From UBA10908 sp964608965 (lineage in GTDB: Bacteria > Bacillota > Clostridia > Peptostreptococcales > Anaerovoracaceae): 44,693 nucleotides of DNA. Positions 23,963 to 31,455 of this stretch are shown here, piece after piece (position 1 is the stretch's first letter; each line of letters begins with the position of its first letter). Under the pieces are notes generated by a model. That model ran no database searches and was not told the DNA's origin. It worked only from the letters and a program-made list of their open reading frames with translations. The stretch is from NCBI GenBank assembly GCA_964608965.1, contig CAZSPZ010000014.1:1-44693 (forward strand), in the 5' to 3' direction. The position numbers and the translations under genes are program-made.

Positions 23963-24815
23963 GCCACACCTCCTTCATAACGGTTTGGAGCAGTGAAGCA
24001 AATAATACTCTAAATCTGTCATTTTCCCTTACGGCAATTTTTGCGTCGGAATTAAGAGTCCCAAGTTCGGAGTCAAACGGTATGCGACCCAGTATCGGGA
24101 TGTTTTTCTCCTTGCAGAATATTTCCGCAGGATTTTCTCCGTCAAGACATTTATTGAGTATCACTCCGTGCGGCTTGCCGAAAAGTGTAACAAGATCATA
24201 GACCATGTTCAGGTTATGAACGCCAAACACTGTCGGCTCAGCAACCAATATGCAGTAATCTGCGTCCTTAATGCTTTCCATCACGATACAGGCACTCCCC
24301 GGAGGACAATCAATAAACACGGGGACCTCTTGATCGATCATGCTTTCATCGAGAAGATTTTTTATGATCGGTATGCCGGATGCTTCGCCCGTATTTAATA
24401 TACCGGTATTTACAGCAACATGCCCCGAAACGCCCCTTTGTACCTTCCCAATCACTTTATCTTTTTCGCTGATTGCTTTTTCCGGACAAATCAACATACA
24501 TCCTCCGCAGGAATGGCAAATTTCTTCAAATACATAAGGCTTATTTTTTATAAAAGCAAGCGCGTTAAATTTACAAAAATCAACACATTTGCGGCAACTG
24601 CTGCATAGGCTTTCGGTTACAGTCGGTATTTTTACTTTTATATTGTTCTCGATAACAGCTTTCGGTTTAAAAAATAAATAGCCGTTAGGCTCCTCCACAT
24701 CACAGTCGATATAGACGGATTGTTCGGTAACGGAAGCCAAATTAACGGATACCAGCGTTTTACCTGTACCTCCTTTGCCGCTCAATATGGCAATCTTTAC
24801 ACCTTTACTTTTCAT
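23940..24815 (-). CDS. MinD-superfamily P-loop ATPase with inserted ferredoxin domain (2)
   Basis: 291 residues from the chosen ATG at 24815, the same length as its paralogue, beginning MKSKGVKIAILSGKGGTGKT. Ferredoxin insert: CSSCRKCVDFCKFNAL and CHSCGGCMLICPEKAI at about residues 62-110. An in-frame ATG at 24821 is also possible; an earlier one at 24878 would lie deep inside the preceding gene. It overlaps the NifX-like gene by 11 nt. Sequence outside the motifs is quite different from the first ATPase, so the two are likely distinct subunits of a heteromer rather than a recent duplication. Confidence 0.88.
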   Translation of the reverse strand: MKSKGVKIAILSGKGGTGKTLVSVNLASVTEQSVYIDCDVEEPNGYLFFKPKAVIENNIKVKIPTVTESLCSSCRKCVDFCKFNALAFIKNKPYVFEEICHSCGGCMLICPEKAISEKDKVIGKVQRGVSGHVAVNTGILNTGEASGIPIIKNLLDESMIDQEVPVFIDCPPGSACIVMESIKDADYCILVAEPTVFGVHNLNMVYDLVTLFGKPHGVILNKCLDGENPAEIFCKEKNIPILGRIPFDSELGTLNSDAKIAVRENDRFRVLFASLLQTVMKEVWHETAVNS

Positions 24816-25170
24816 GGCCATGAAATCCCGGGTGAAAATCACTGAGCAAAATAAGCTGCTCGGCAACAAATGCATCAATGTTTTCCTGTACCGTTCCCGG
24901 TATTGATTTATAGATCAGAACTTCTGACTTGCGTAAAACCTCTTCCGCGTTCTCGCCACAGCGCGGAGTGAGCAGTGCTTTGACTCCGTGATCAGCTATT
25001 ACTTGGGCGGCTCTGATCCCGGCTCCGCCCTGGCTGGCGACGGCACTGTTATCAAGATAATAGTTCTCTTTTGTATCTATATTGTAAAATAGGAAATATG
25101 GAGCTCGTCCAAAAGACGGACATACTCCTGATTTCAGGTTTTTTTCATCTACGGGTATTGCTATTTTCAT
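24805..25170 (-). CDS. NifX/NifB-type (dinitrogenase iron-molybdenum cofactor) domain protein, ORP-like
   Basis: 121 residues, one stand-alone domain of the MTH1175/NifX fold: MKIAIPVDEKN, then CPSFGRAPYFLFYNID and GGAGIRAAQVIADHGVKALLTPRCGENAEEVL. Such domains bind metal clusters; the Desulfovibrio orange protein, which carries a Mo-Cu-sulfide cluster, belongs here. The ATG at 25170 is chosen because GGAGG lies 6 nt before it; an earlier ATG at 25194 would overlap the DUF134 stop region without a site. It has a His-rich C-terminus (FHPGFHGHEK). A nitrogenase role is not supported: no nif structural genes are present. Confidence 0.85.
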   Translation of the reverse strand: MKIAIPVDEKNLKSGVCPSFGRAPYFLFYNIDTKENYYLDNSAVASQGGAGIRAAQVIADHGVKALLTPRCGENAEEVLRKSEVLIYKSIPGTVQENIDAFVAEQLILLSDFHPGFHGHEK

Positions 25171-25194
25171 TTGAATCCTCCATTTTAATTTCAT

Positions 25195-25587
25195 TTAACT
25201 GTTGGTATCTTCGGAATTTCCGGGATTTTCAGTAAAGCCCTTGCCGCATCTGTTCCTGCGACAAACTCCTCTGCCACAGCCATTTCCGCTTCCGTCACAA
25301 AGTTGATATTCGCCGCCATCAATCCATAATACGTTCCCATTGACCAATGACTCGGCGAGTTTTCTTCTGGCCTCATCATAAATTCCTTGAACCGTTGTGC
25401 GCGAAATATTCATTTGGCCGGCACATTCTTCCTGAGTAAGTCTATCCAGATCAATGAGTCTTATTGTTTCATATTCGTCAACGGACATCTTGATTATGTT
25501 CACTGCATCCGCAGGGGAATCTAGAGGTCCGAAACGATTGCTGTCGGGAAGGCAGCAAACTTTTCTCCATTTTCGGGGTCTTGGCAT
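25195..25587 (-). CDS. DUF134 (UPF0251) DNA-binding regulator
   Basis: 130 residues. N-terminal PRPRKWRKVCCLP and the helix-turn-helix LTQEECAGQMNISRTTVQGIYDEARRKLAESL are the DUF134 signature. The C-terminus is rich in cysteine (LCDGSGNGCGRGVCRRNRCGKG), suggesting metal or iron-sulfur sensing. It is first in the MinD-ferredoxin/NifX cluster. CATATGCC half sites lie in its own promoter, near its ribosome binding site and at its start codon, so autoregulation is probable. The family has little experimental characterisation. Confidence 0.88.
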   Translation of the reverse strand: MPRPRKWRKVCCLPDSNRFGPLDSPADAVNIIKMSVDEYETIRLIDLDRLTQEECAGQMNISRTTVQGIYDEARRKLAESLVNGNVLWIDGGEYQLCDGSGNGCGRGVCRRNRCGKGFTENPGNSEDTNS

Positions 25588-25662
25588 ATCATTTCACCTC
25601 CTTTTAGTTTCCGGCATATGTCGTTTATTGTTTTATTATATGCCGTTTCGGGCATATGTCAA
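25582..25662 (-). promoter_or_regulatory. Promoter and operator array of the DUF134/ORP-like cluster
   Basis: Minus strand TTGACA (25662-25657), 16-nt spacer, TATAAT (25640-25635). The spacer and box edges form ATATGCC-N6-GGCATAT (25638-25657). Additional ATATGCC half sites lie at 25613-25620 and at 25582-25588, the last over the start codon. Binding would block RNA polymerase and possibly translation initiation. Confidence 0.75.
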
Positions 25663-25683
25663 TAACTTTTTTGTAATTCACAC

Positions 25684-25718
25684 AAATAAAGATACCCCTT
25701 TACGGGGTATCTTTATTT
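25684..25718. terminator. Terminator-like hairpin between divergent genes
   Basis: A 15-bp stem (25684-25698 with 25704-25718), AAATAAAGATACCCC and its complement, with TTTAC loop. It lies between two divergently transcribed genes, upstream of the DUF134 promoter, so it terminates neither. It may insulate antisense transcription or act as an attenuator in the crp leader. Confidence 0.6.
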
Positions 25719-25765
25719 CTATATGATATAGTTGTTCTCGCTTGAGAGATAAGGAGGAAAGAGTT

Positions 25766-26443
25766 ATGAACAATCCTGAAAATAGAAAACTGTTGTCTGA
25801 ATACTTTTCGGCGTGGGATCACATGACCGAAGAAGAACAGGATGCTCTTTTAAATAACGCGACGCTTCTTCATTATCCCAAAGGAGCCAATCTTCACAGC
25901 GGGGAAAGTGACTGCGTTGGTCTCTTTCTTATCAAAAGTGGCGCGTTGCGCGCTTATATGTTATCTGAAAACGGTAAAGAAATTACTTTGTATCGGCTTT
26001 CAAAAGGAGACATGTGCGTTCTTTCGGCTTCCTGCGTGCTTTCAACGATTACTTTCGACGTTCATGTCGACACAGAGGAGGATACAGAGCTTCTTTTAAT
26101 TCGTGCAAACTTTTTCGAGGCGCTTTCGGCACACAATCTTTATGTTGAATGTTGGGCCTATAAGCTTGCAACGCAACGCTTTTCTGATGTGATGTGGGCC
26201 ATGCAGCAAATTCTTTTTATGAGTATGGATAAGCGTTTAGCTGTCTTTCTTTGGGATGAAACATCAAAAACCGGCAGCGATACACTTACAATTACCCACG
26301 AGCAAGCTGCGCGGTACATGGGCAGCGCCCGGGAAGTTGTTACACGTATGCTTAAATATTTTGCCTCCGAAGGCATTGTTGAGCTTTCTCGCGGTGGCAT
26401 TAAAATCTTGGACAAACATAAACTTTTTTTGCTTACACAGTAA
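25766..26443 (+). CDS. CRP/FNR-family transcriptional regulator
   Basis: 225 residues. Cyclic-nucleotide-like beta-barrel (about 20-125: LHYPKGANLHSGESDCVGLFLIKSGALRAY), long dimer helix, then the winged helix with EQAARYMGSAREVVTRMLKYFASEGIVELSRGGIKILD. The FNR N-terminal four-cysteine cluster motif is absent, though three cysteines lie in or near the barrel, so it is not a standard oxygen sensor. ATG at 25766 has GGAGG 8 nt upstream; the longer reading from 25742 starts before that site. It converges on the CoA-disulfide reductase fusion. A TGTGA-N5-TCACA palindrome between that gene and the permease genes is a possible target. Confidence 0.9.
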   Translation: MNNPENRKLLSEYFSAWDHMTEEEQDALLNNATLLHYPKGANLHSGESDCVGLFLIKSGALRAYMLSENGKEITLYRLSKGDMCVLSASCVLSTITFDVHVDTEEDTELLLIRANFFEALSAHNLYVECWAYKLATQRFSDVMWAMQQILFMSMDKRLAVFLWDETSKTGSDTLTITHEQAARYMGSAREVVTRMLKYFASEGIVELSRGGIKILDKHKLFLLTQ

Positions 26444-26463
26444 AAATTGCCACAGACTTTGAA

Positions 26464-26507
26464 AAAAACCGCGTTCGTTCTGCAAATGCAGCACGAACGC
26501 GGTTTTT
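26464..26507. terminator. Bidirectional terminator between crp-like gene and the CoADR fusion
   Basis: 15-bp stem AAAAACCGCGTTCGT (26464-26478) with its complement (26493-26507), with A-rich and T-rich flanks on both sides. It serves two converging genes. Confidence 0.9.
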
Positions 26508-26518
26508 GTTTTTTATTG

Positions 26519-28978
26519 TTAGATAAAAAGGTTTACATTGGATTCTTCCGCATCGCCAAGGTAAGCGCCCACGCCGCCCAATTCAACGCCTTCTATAAGC
26601 TCCTCTTCTTTGATTCCCATCACATCCATGCTCATGGTGCAGGCGATGATCTTAACGCCTGCGTCCATGGCTTTTTTGATTAACGTTTCAAGAGAGTCTA
26701 CGTTTTTATCTTTCATGATCATTTTCATCATGGCAGTTCCCATCCCGCCCATGTTCATTTTGGAAAGCTTCAGTTTCCTTGGTCCGCGAGGCATCATAAA
26801 GCCGAACATCGATTCCATAAAGGCTTTTTTCACATTCTGCTTTTCCGCTTTACGAAGCACGTTCAATCCCCAGAAGGTAAAGAACATCGTGACGGGGCGA
26901 CCCATGGCCGCAGCGCCGTTTGCGATGATAAAACTGGCCAGAACTTTGTCTAGGTCGCCGGAAAATACAATGATGGTTTTCCCTTCGACTGCCGGCTGCG
27001 TCGCTTTGGCTACAGCAGTGCCGGATCCTTTCATCAAAACCGCCACATAGGATTTCCCTCTGCGCTCATTGGATATCAGCTGATTGCCAGTGCGTTTGCA
27101 CCAGGCGCCTATATCTCTGGAAAATCCGGGATCGGAAGCGGTTACCTCGACCACTTGGCCCTCTTTCATGTTGTTGACAGTTTCGAAAACCTTCATAAGG
27201 GGACCAGGGCACTGTAGTCCGCTGCAATCTATATTGATGGAAGCGACCGGTTTTTCTTCCGAAATCACATTCCCTGTTTCCGGTTCGACATTCACCATTT
27301 TGATTTCCTCCGTATTATCTTTGTAATGCGTTGATCTGTAAAAACGAGCACCGGCCGGATAAATTTTAACATTTTTAAAGCCGCTTTCCCTAAGGATGCA
27401 TGCCCCGTTATATGCGCGAACACCTATGTTACAAAGTGCTATGATCTCTTTTTCCTTATCGAGCGTTTCAAGCCCACTGCGTAACTTACCCAGCGGAATG
27501 CTGACGGAGCCGGGAACGGAATACGCCATTCTTTCCGCATCTTCGCCTACATCCAAAAGGATGGCATCTGGCTTCTTTTCCGGGGCATCCCAGTCCGCAA
27601 AGACCACTTTGCCTGCAAGCACATTTTCTGCGACATAGCCGGCCATGTTGACAGGGTCTTTGGCCGAAGAATAAGGAGGTGCGTAAGCCATTTCCAAATA
27701 TTTCAAATCCTCTACTGTGGCATTCAACCGTATTGCCACGGCAAGCGTGTCGATGCGCTTATCCACTCCGTCCATGCCGACGATCTGCGCGCCGAATATT
27801 TTCTGTCCATCCATGGAAAAAAGCATTTTTATGCGCATGGGCACGGCGCCAGGATAATAACCGGCATGGGAGTTTTGCGAAATGATGATGCTTTCGTAAT
27901 CCTGACCTTTGACAAGTCCACGCTTCTTTAATGTTTTTTCGTTTGAACCCGTGCTGGCGGCAGTCAAATCAAACACCTTGGCAACAGAAGTGCCTTGGGT
28001 TCCTTTGTAGCGTTCGTTTCCGCCTGCGATATTGTTTGCGGCAATGCGTCCCTGCTTGTTGGCCGGACCGGCAAGCGGCACCATCGTGCGCTCTTTGCTT
28101 ATAAAATCTTCCACTTCGATCACATCGCCCACAGCATAGATGCTTGGATCCGATGTTTTAAGCGTGTCATCCGTAATGATGCCTCCGCGTGCATTCAGTT
28201 CCAATCCCGCTGCTTTTGCAAGCTCGCTGTTTGGACGAACACCGATGGAAAGAAGAACTAAATCAGCTGAGACGACTGCCCCGCTGTTCAAATGAACATC
28301 GATGGAATCTCCTTTGTTTTCGAACGATGAAACGCCGTCTCCAAGATTCAGAACGACGCCGTTATCCTGGATATTTTCGTGTAGCAGCTGAGCCATTTCG
28401 TAATCCAGCGGAGTCATTACCTGATCCAGCATTTCTACGATGGTAACGGCTATTCCCAAATTGTTCAGGTTTTCGGCCATTTCCAGCCCGATAAAACCTC
28501 CGCCCACGACGACGGCGGATTTTACATTCTTTTCTGTAATGGTCGACTTGATCTTGTCGGTATCCGGCACGTTCCAAAGAGTCATGATTCTTTCCGCTTC
28601 GATGCCGGGAATGGGTGGTTTAAGTGGAGAGGAACCCGTCGAAAGCAAAAGGACATCGTAGCTTTCGGTATAGGTTTCGCCTGTTGCAAGTTTTTTGACG
28701 GTGACGGTTTTCATTGCGCGATCGATGCTGACCACCTCCTGCAATGTACGAACGTCGATATTAAATTTTGCAAGCATGGTTTGAGGCGTCTGCACAAAAA
28801 GGGCGCTTCTTGATTTAATGACATCTCCGATATAGTAAGGAAGCCCGCAATTCGCATAGGAGATGTACTCACCTCGCTCAAACATGATAATCTCTGCGCT
28901 TTCGCTCAGTCTTCTTAACCTTGCTGCCGCCGTAGCACCGCCTGCCACGCCGCCGACAATTAAAACTTTTTTATCCAT
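26519..28978 (-). CDS. CoA-disulfide reductase / rhodanese / TusA / DsrE four-domain fusion
   Basis: 819 residues. Residues 1 to about 450 are an FAD/NAD(P)H disulfide oxidoreductase of the CoA-disulfide or persulfide reductase type: GGVAGGATAAARLRRL and the single redox Cys44 in YANCGLPYY. A rhodanese domain follows (about 455-550) with catalytic Cys in CNIGVRA, then a TusA domain (about 575-645) with DCSGLQCPGP, and finally a DsrE/F-like domain (about 660-819) with cysteine in IACTMSMDVMG. Together these reduce and relay sulfane sulfur. Two ATGs start the frame; the second (28978) has AGAGG at better distance. The promoter TTAACA-N17-TAATTT lies upstream. Confidence 0.93.
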   Translation of the reverse strand: MDKKVLIVGGVAGGATAAARLRRLSESAEIIMFERGEYISYANCGLPYYIGDVIKSRSALFVQTPQTMLAKFNIDVRTLQEVVSIDRAMKTVTVKKLATGETYTESYDVLLLSTGSSPLKPPIPGIEAERIMTLWNVPDTDKIKSTITEKNVKSAVVVGGGFIGLEMAENLNNLGIAVTIVEMLDQVMTPLDYEMAQLLHENIQDNGVVLNLGDGVSSFENKGDSIDVHLNSGAVVSADLVLLSIGVRPNSELAKAAGLELNARGGIITDDTLKTSDPSIYAVGDVIEVEDFISKERTMVPLAGPANKQGRIAANNIAGGNERYKGTQGTSVAKVFDLTAASTGSNEKTLKKRGLVKGQDYESIIISQNSHAGYYPGAVPMRIKMLFSMDGQKIFGAQIVGMDGVDKRIDTLAVAIRLNATVEDLKYLEMAYAPPYSSAKDPVNMAGYVAENVLAGKVVFADWDAPEKKPDAILLDVGEDAERMAYSVPGSVSIPLGKLRSGLETLDKEKEIIALCNIGVRAYNGACILRESGFKNVKIYPAGARFYRSTHYKDNTEEIKMVNVEPETGNVISEEKPVASINIDCSGLQCPGPLMKVFETVNNMKEGQVVEVTASDPGFSRDIGAWCKRTGNQLISNERRGKSYVAVLMKGSGTAVAKATQPAVEGKTIIVFSGDLDKVLASFIIANGAAAMGRPVTMFFTFWGLNVLRKAEKQNVKKAFMESMFGFMMPRGPRKLKLSKMNMGGMGTAMMKMIMKDKNVDSLETLIKKAMDAGVKIIACTMSMDVMGIKEEELIEGVELGGVGAYLGDAEESNVNLFI

Positions 28979-29011
28979 CATTCACCTCTACGAATATTAC
29001 TCTGCAACTTT

Positions 29012-29040
29012 AAATTACGAGTTGTATCTTTTATTGTTAA
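29012..29040 (-). promoter_or_regulatory. Promoter of the CoADR fusion gene
   Basis: Minus strand TTAACA (29040-29035), 17-nt spacer, TAATTT (29017-29012); start near 29005. The palindrome at 29068-29082 is centred about 70 nt upstream of that point, a usual class I CRP position. Confidence 0.5.
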
Positions 29041-29067
29041 AGAATAAACGAAGGTTGCTGTTCTATC

Positions 29068-29082
29068 TGTGACGAAGTCACA
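29068..29082. promoter_or_regulatory. CRP/FNR-like operator TGTGA-N5-TCACA
   Basis: TGTGACGAAGTCACA, a 15-bp perfect palindrome in the region between the CoADR fusion and the permease genes. Spacing is one base shorter than the E. coli CRP site. Likely regulator: the CRP-family protein at 25766-26443. Confidence 0.55.
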
Positions 29083-29160
29083 ATATGCCTCAACCCCAGT
29101 ATATACCCGGTGTTTTTATTTTTCTTCTTTTATTTTTACTCTATGCCTTTTTCTGACACA

Positions 29161-29188
29161 TTGACTTATGCAGATTAGTGAATATAAT
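29161..29188 (+). promoter_or_regulatory. Sigma-A promoter of the divided permease operon
   Basis: TTGACT (29161-29166), 16-nt spacer, TATAAT (29183-29188). The leader is about 20 nt and contains AAGGAGG before the ATG at 29218. Confidence 0.75.
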
Positions 29189-29217
29189 AAAACAACGCAT
29201 ACACAAGGAGGCAATTC

Positions 29218-29700
29218 ATGATATTTACCTACATTCTTTATATTGCAGCTGCGTCTTTTCTTGCACTTTCCTACACAAAAGACAAGTCTAAGACAAAGAT
29301 GGCTCTGAAAAAGGCCTGGAAAGCATTTGAAAACATACTTCCTCAGCTTTTATCCGTGCTTTTGATCATCGGAATGATGCTTTCGATTTTAGATGAGCAG
29401 ACTATTTCCGGATTAATCGGAAAAGAATCGGGCGTCGTCGGAATAGTCATTGCCGGTATGATCGGCTCCATCACTTTGATTCCCGGATTTGTGGCTTTCC
29501 CGTTGGCTGCATCCCTTTTGGATGCCGGAGCCGGTTACGCCCAAATCACGATGTTTGTGAGCACGCTTATGATGGTGGGCGTTGTCACACTGTCGGTAGA
29601 GAGTAAATTTTTCAACAAGAAAATTGCGCTGAAACGCAACGCCCTCGCGCTGATGTTTTCCGTCATAGTAACAATTATCATGGGAGGGTTGCTCGGATGA
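29218..29700 (+). CDS. Half-size permease, UPF0718/ArsP-type (DUF318), first half
   Basis: 160 residues with four to five membrane segments and a basic loop after the first (KDKSKTKMALKKAWKAF). Segments GLIGKESGVVGIVIAGMIGSITLIPGFVAFPLAASLL resemble the repeated core of the DUF318/ArsP-type permease family, which in longer members is one chain. The following gene encodes the matching second half and overlaps by 4 nt (ATGA), so the pair probably forms one transporter. Neighbouring sulfur-relay and CRP genes suggest transport of a sulfur or metalloid species, but substrate is unknown. ATG follows AAGGAGG. Confidence 0.75.
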   Translation: MIFTYILYIAAASFLALSYTKDKSKTKMALKKAWKAFENILPQLLSVLLIIGMMLSILDEQTISGLIGKESGVVGIVIAGMIGSITLIPGFVAFPLAASLLDAGAGYAQITMFVSTLMMVGVVTLSVESKFFNKKIALKRNALALMFSVIVTIIMGGLLG

Positions 29701-30245
29701 AAAATTATGGAGTGATCATAAAGAAATATAAATTTTTCTTTGTCTTTATGGCAATGAATATTGTTTTGCTTTTCGCTGCGCCCCAAATCGGGCAGCTGTC
29801 GTTTCGCATCACCGCATCCAACTTAACGGAAATGCTGTCGATCCTTCCTCCGATTTTTATATTGCTCGGACTGATGGATGTGTGGGTTGCCAGAGAAACC
29901 ATGATGAAATTTATGGGCGAAAACTCCGGAATAAAAGGCGGCCTTATCGCGTTTATCATGGGCAGTGCGGCGGCAGGTCCTCTTTATGCTGCTTTCCCCA
30001 TCGCCGGCATGCTGCTGAAGAAAGGGGTAAAACTTTCGAACGTGTTTATTTTTATCGGGGCATGGTCCACGACGAAAATACCGATGATCCTCTTCGAAGC
30101 GTCCAACCTCGGTTTTAAATTTATGTTGATCCGTTTACTTTCAAGTATCGCAGGCATCGTTGTGATTGCCTATGTGCTCGAAAAATCCATATCGCAAAAT
30201 GAAAAAGACGAGCTATACGAAAAGTCGAAGACTATGTTATTATAG
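29697..30245 (+). CDS. Half-size permease, UPF0718/ArsP-type (DUF318), second half
   Basis: 182 residues, about five membrane segments. The core GENSGIKGGLIAFIMGSAAAGPLYAAFPIAGMLLKKG mirrors the motif GKESGVVGIVIAGMIGSITLIPGFVAFPLAASLLDAG of the first-half protein, so the two are related inverted or repeated halves. The charged C-terminus (SQNEKDELYEKSK) is probably cytoplasmic. The start overlaps the previous stop by 4 nt, implying coupled translation and equal amounts. Confidence 0.75.
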   Translation: MKNYGVIIKKYKFFFVFMAMNIVLLFAAPQIGQLSFRITASNLTEMLSILPPIFILLGLMDVWVARETMMKFMGENSGIKGGLIAFIMGSAAAGPLYAAFPIAGMLLKKGVKLSNVFIFIGAWSTTKIPMILFEASNLGFKFMLIRLLSSIAGIVVIAYVLEKSISQNEKDELYEKSKTMLL

Positions 30246-30272
30246 TAAAAATATAAACAAAAGGAGAATTAC

Positions 30273-30668
30273 ATGGATTATGCACCACTTATAAAAGAAT
30301 TTAACGAACGCAATCCCTTTACCAACGGGATAGGGCTTCGTTTGACAGATGTGAAAGAAAATTTTGCGGCAGGCGAAATCACTTACGCTGAAAAAATCAC
30401 CAACCGCAATCATCATGTGCACGGCGGTGTCTATGTTTCGCTGGCCGACACCATAGCAGGAGCGGCAGCCCACAGTACCGGAGCGAAATATGTTACACAA
30501 AGCTGCAGTTTTAATTTTTACAAGAGCACGGAAGAAGGCACATTATTTGCCACAGCAACCGTGCGGCACAGAGGCAGAAAAACCTGTATCATCGCAACGG
30601 AGCTTACGCACGAAGACGGTGCACTCGTTGCAGACGGGCTTTTCTCTTTCTATAAGATAGCGGACTAA
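30273..30668 (+). CDS. PaaI-type hot-dog acyl-CoA thioesterase
   Basis: 131 residues, single hot-dog domain. The motif HHVHGGVYVSLADTIAGAAA holds the family His-Gly-Gly (residues 50-52) and the catalytic acidic residue Asp59. C-terminal strand ending FSFYKIAD is typical. It would hydrolyse an acyl- or aryl-CoA. It starts 27 nt after the permease gene behind AAAAGGAG, so it is probably third gene of that operon. Substrate is unknown; release of CoA fits with the CoA-disulfide reductase divergent to it. Confidence 0.88.
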   Translation: MDYAPLIKEFNERNPFTNGIGLRLTDVKENFAAGEITYAEKITNRNHHVHGGVYVSLADTIAGAAAHSTGAKYVTQSCSFNFYKSTEEGTLFATATVRHRGRKTCIIATELTHEDGALVADGLFSFYKIAD

Positions 30669-30687
30669 ACAAAAGTGTACTATAAAA

Positions 30688-30722
30688 AAAACAGACGAAG
30701 CCGAAAGGTCTCGTCTGTTTTA
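30688..30722. terminator. Bidirectional terminator between the thioesterase gene and the ornithine operon
   Basis: 11-bp stem AAAACAGACGA (30688-30698) with TCGTCTGTTTT (30711-30721). T runs flank both sides, eight T residues on the minus strand. It marks the 3' end of the ornithine operon and of the permease operon. Confidence 0.88.
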
Positions 30723-30787
30723 TTATTTTCAATAAACGTGATTTCCAATCGGCTGCCGATCGTTGATCATAAAATAAATATACTTTC

Positions 30788-31447
30788 CTAAATCAGCTGC
30801 TGCTCGTTGATAATCAGTCTGAATGCCAGACCCAGGGTTTCGGCGGCTTTTCGGCACATGATCATGCGGCCGAGAAATATTTCAAAGTAATCCATGACAG
30901 AGCTGTACCTGGTGTCAACGGTGAGTTTCAGTTTAAGTATGGTTTTCTCGTCGTTGATATGCACCTGGGATTTTTTCACAGAATAGTTTACCCTGTCGTG
31001 AATGTCAAAGTTTGATTTGTCCGAATTGCGAACTCTGCTTCTACGCACATCCGATTTATCTGCAACAATCAAGGCGGCGGCAACCGGGTTCACAGCAATT
31101 CCCGTGCCCTCGTCGTGATTCCCGATGGCCGTCACAACTGTCGCAATTCCTTCCGGGTCGCAGTGCATATTATCCAAAAGACGAAAAGCCATCACCGCTC
31201 CGCTTTGGGAGTGGTCTATGCGGTTTACGAGATTTCCGATATCATGAAGATAAGCGGCAATCTGGACCAGTTCTATATCCCGCTCGGGATAATTGAGTTT
31301 TTCCAGTATGTATTTTGCGGTGTCTGCAACGCGGGAAACATGAGCAAAGCTATGCTCCGTGTAGCCCAGTGCAATCAGCGATTCGTCTGCTTTGGTTATA
31401 TATTCTTTTATTGCTTCGTCTTTTCTCACTTCTTCGTAAGTAAGCAT
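30788..31447 (-). CDS. HD-domain phosphohydrolase
   Basis: 219 residues. HD-superfamily metal ligands are visible: His36, His68-Asp69 in AAYLHDIGN, His111-Asp112 in AIGNHDEG, and Asp130 in IVADKSDVRRSRVR. The N-terminal 140 residues form the HD core; the remainder (LKLKLTVDTRYSSVMDYFEIFLGRMIMCRKAAETLG) is typical of a clostridial subgroup without known substrate. It starts 8 nt after orr and ends the ornithine operon, with TAGGAG before the ATG. HD proteins cleave phosphomonoesters or nucleotides; a direct role in ornithine fermentation is not obvious. Confidence 0.85.
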   Translation of the reverse strand: MLTYEEVRKDEAIKEYITKADESLIALGYTEHSFAHVSRVADTAKYILEKLNYPERDIELVQIAAYLHDIGNLVNRIDHSQSGAVMAFRLLDNMHCDPEGIATVVTAIGNHDEGTGIAVNPVAAALIVADKSDVRRSRVRNSDKSNFDIHDRVNYSVKKSQVHINDEKTILKLKLTVDTRYSSVMDYFEIFLGRMIMCRKAAETLGLAFRLIINEQQLI

Positions 31448-31455
31448 TTTTTCTC

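Noticed and set aside
24805..25170. Nitrogen-fixation function from the NifX-like domains
   Set aside because: No nifHDK, nifE/N or nifB radical-SAM genes are present. The context matches ORP-like cluster proteins.
25766..26443. Oxygen-sensing FNR
   Set aside because: The N-terminal cysteine cluster motif of FNR is missing, so only the broader CRP/FNR family is assigned.
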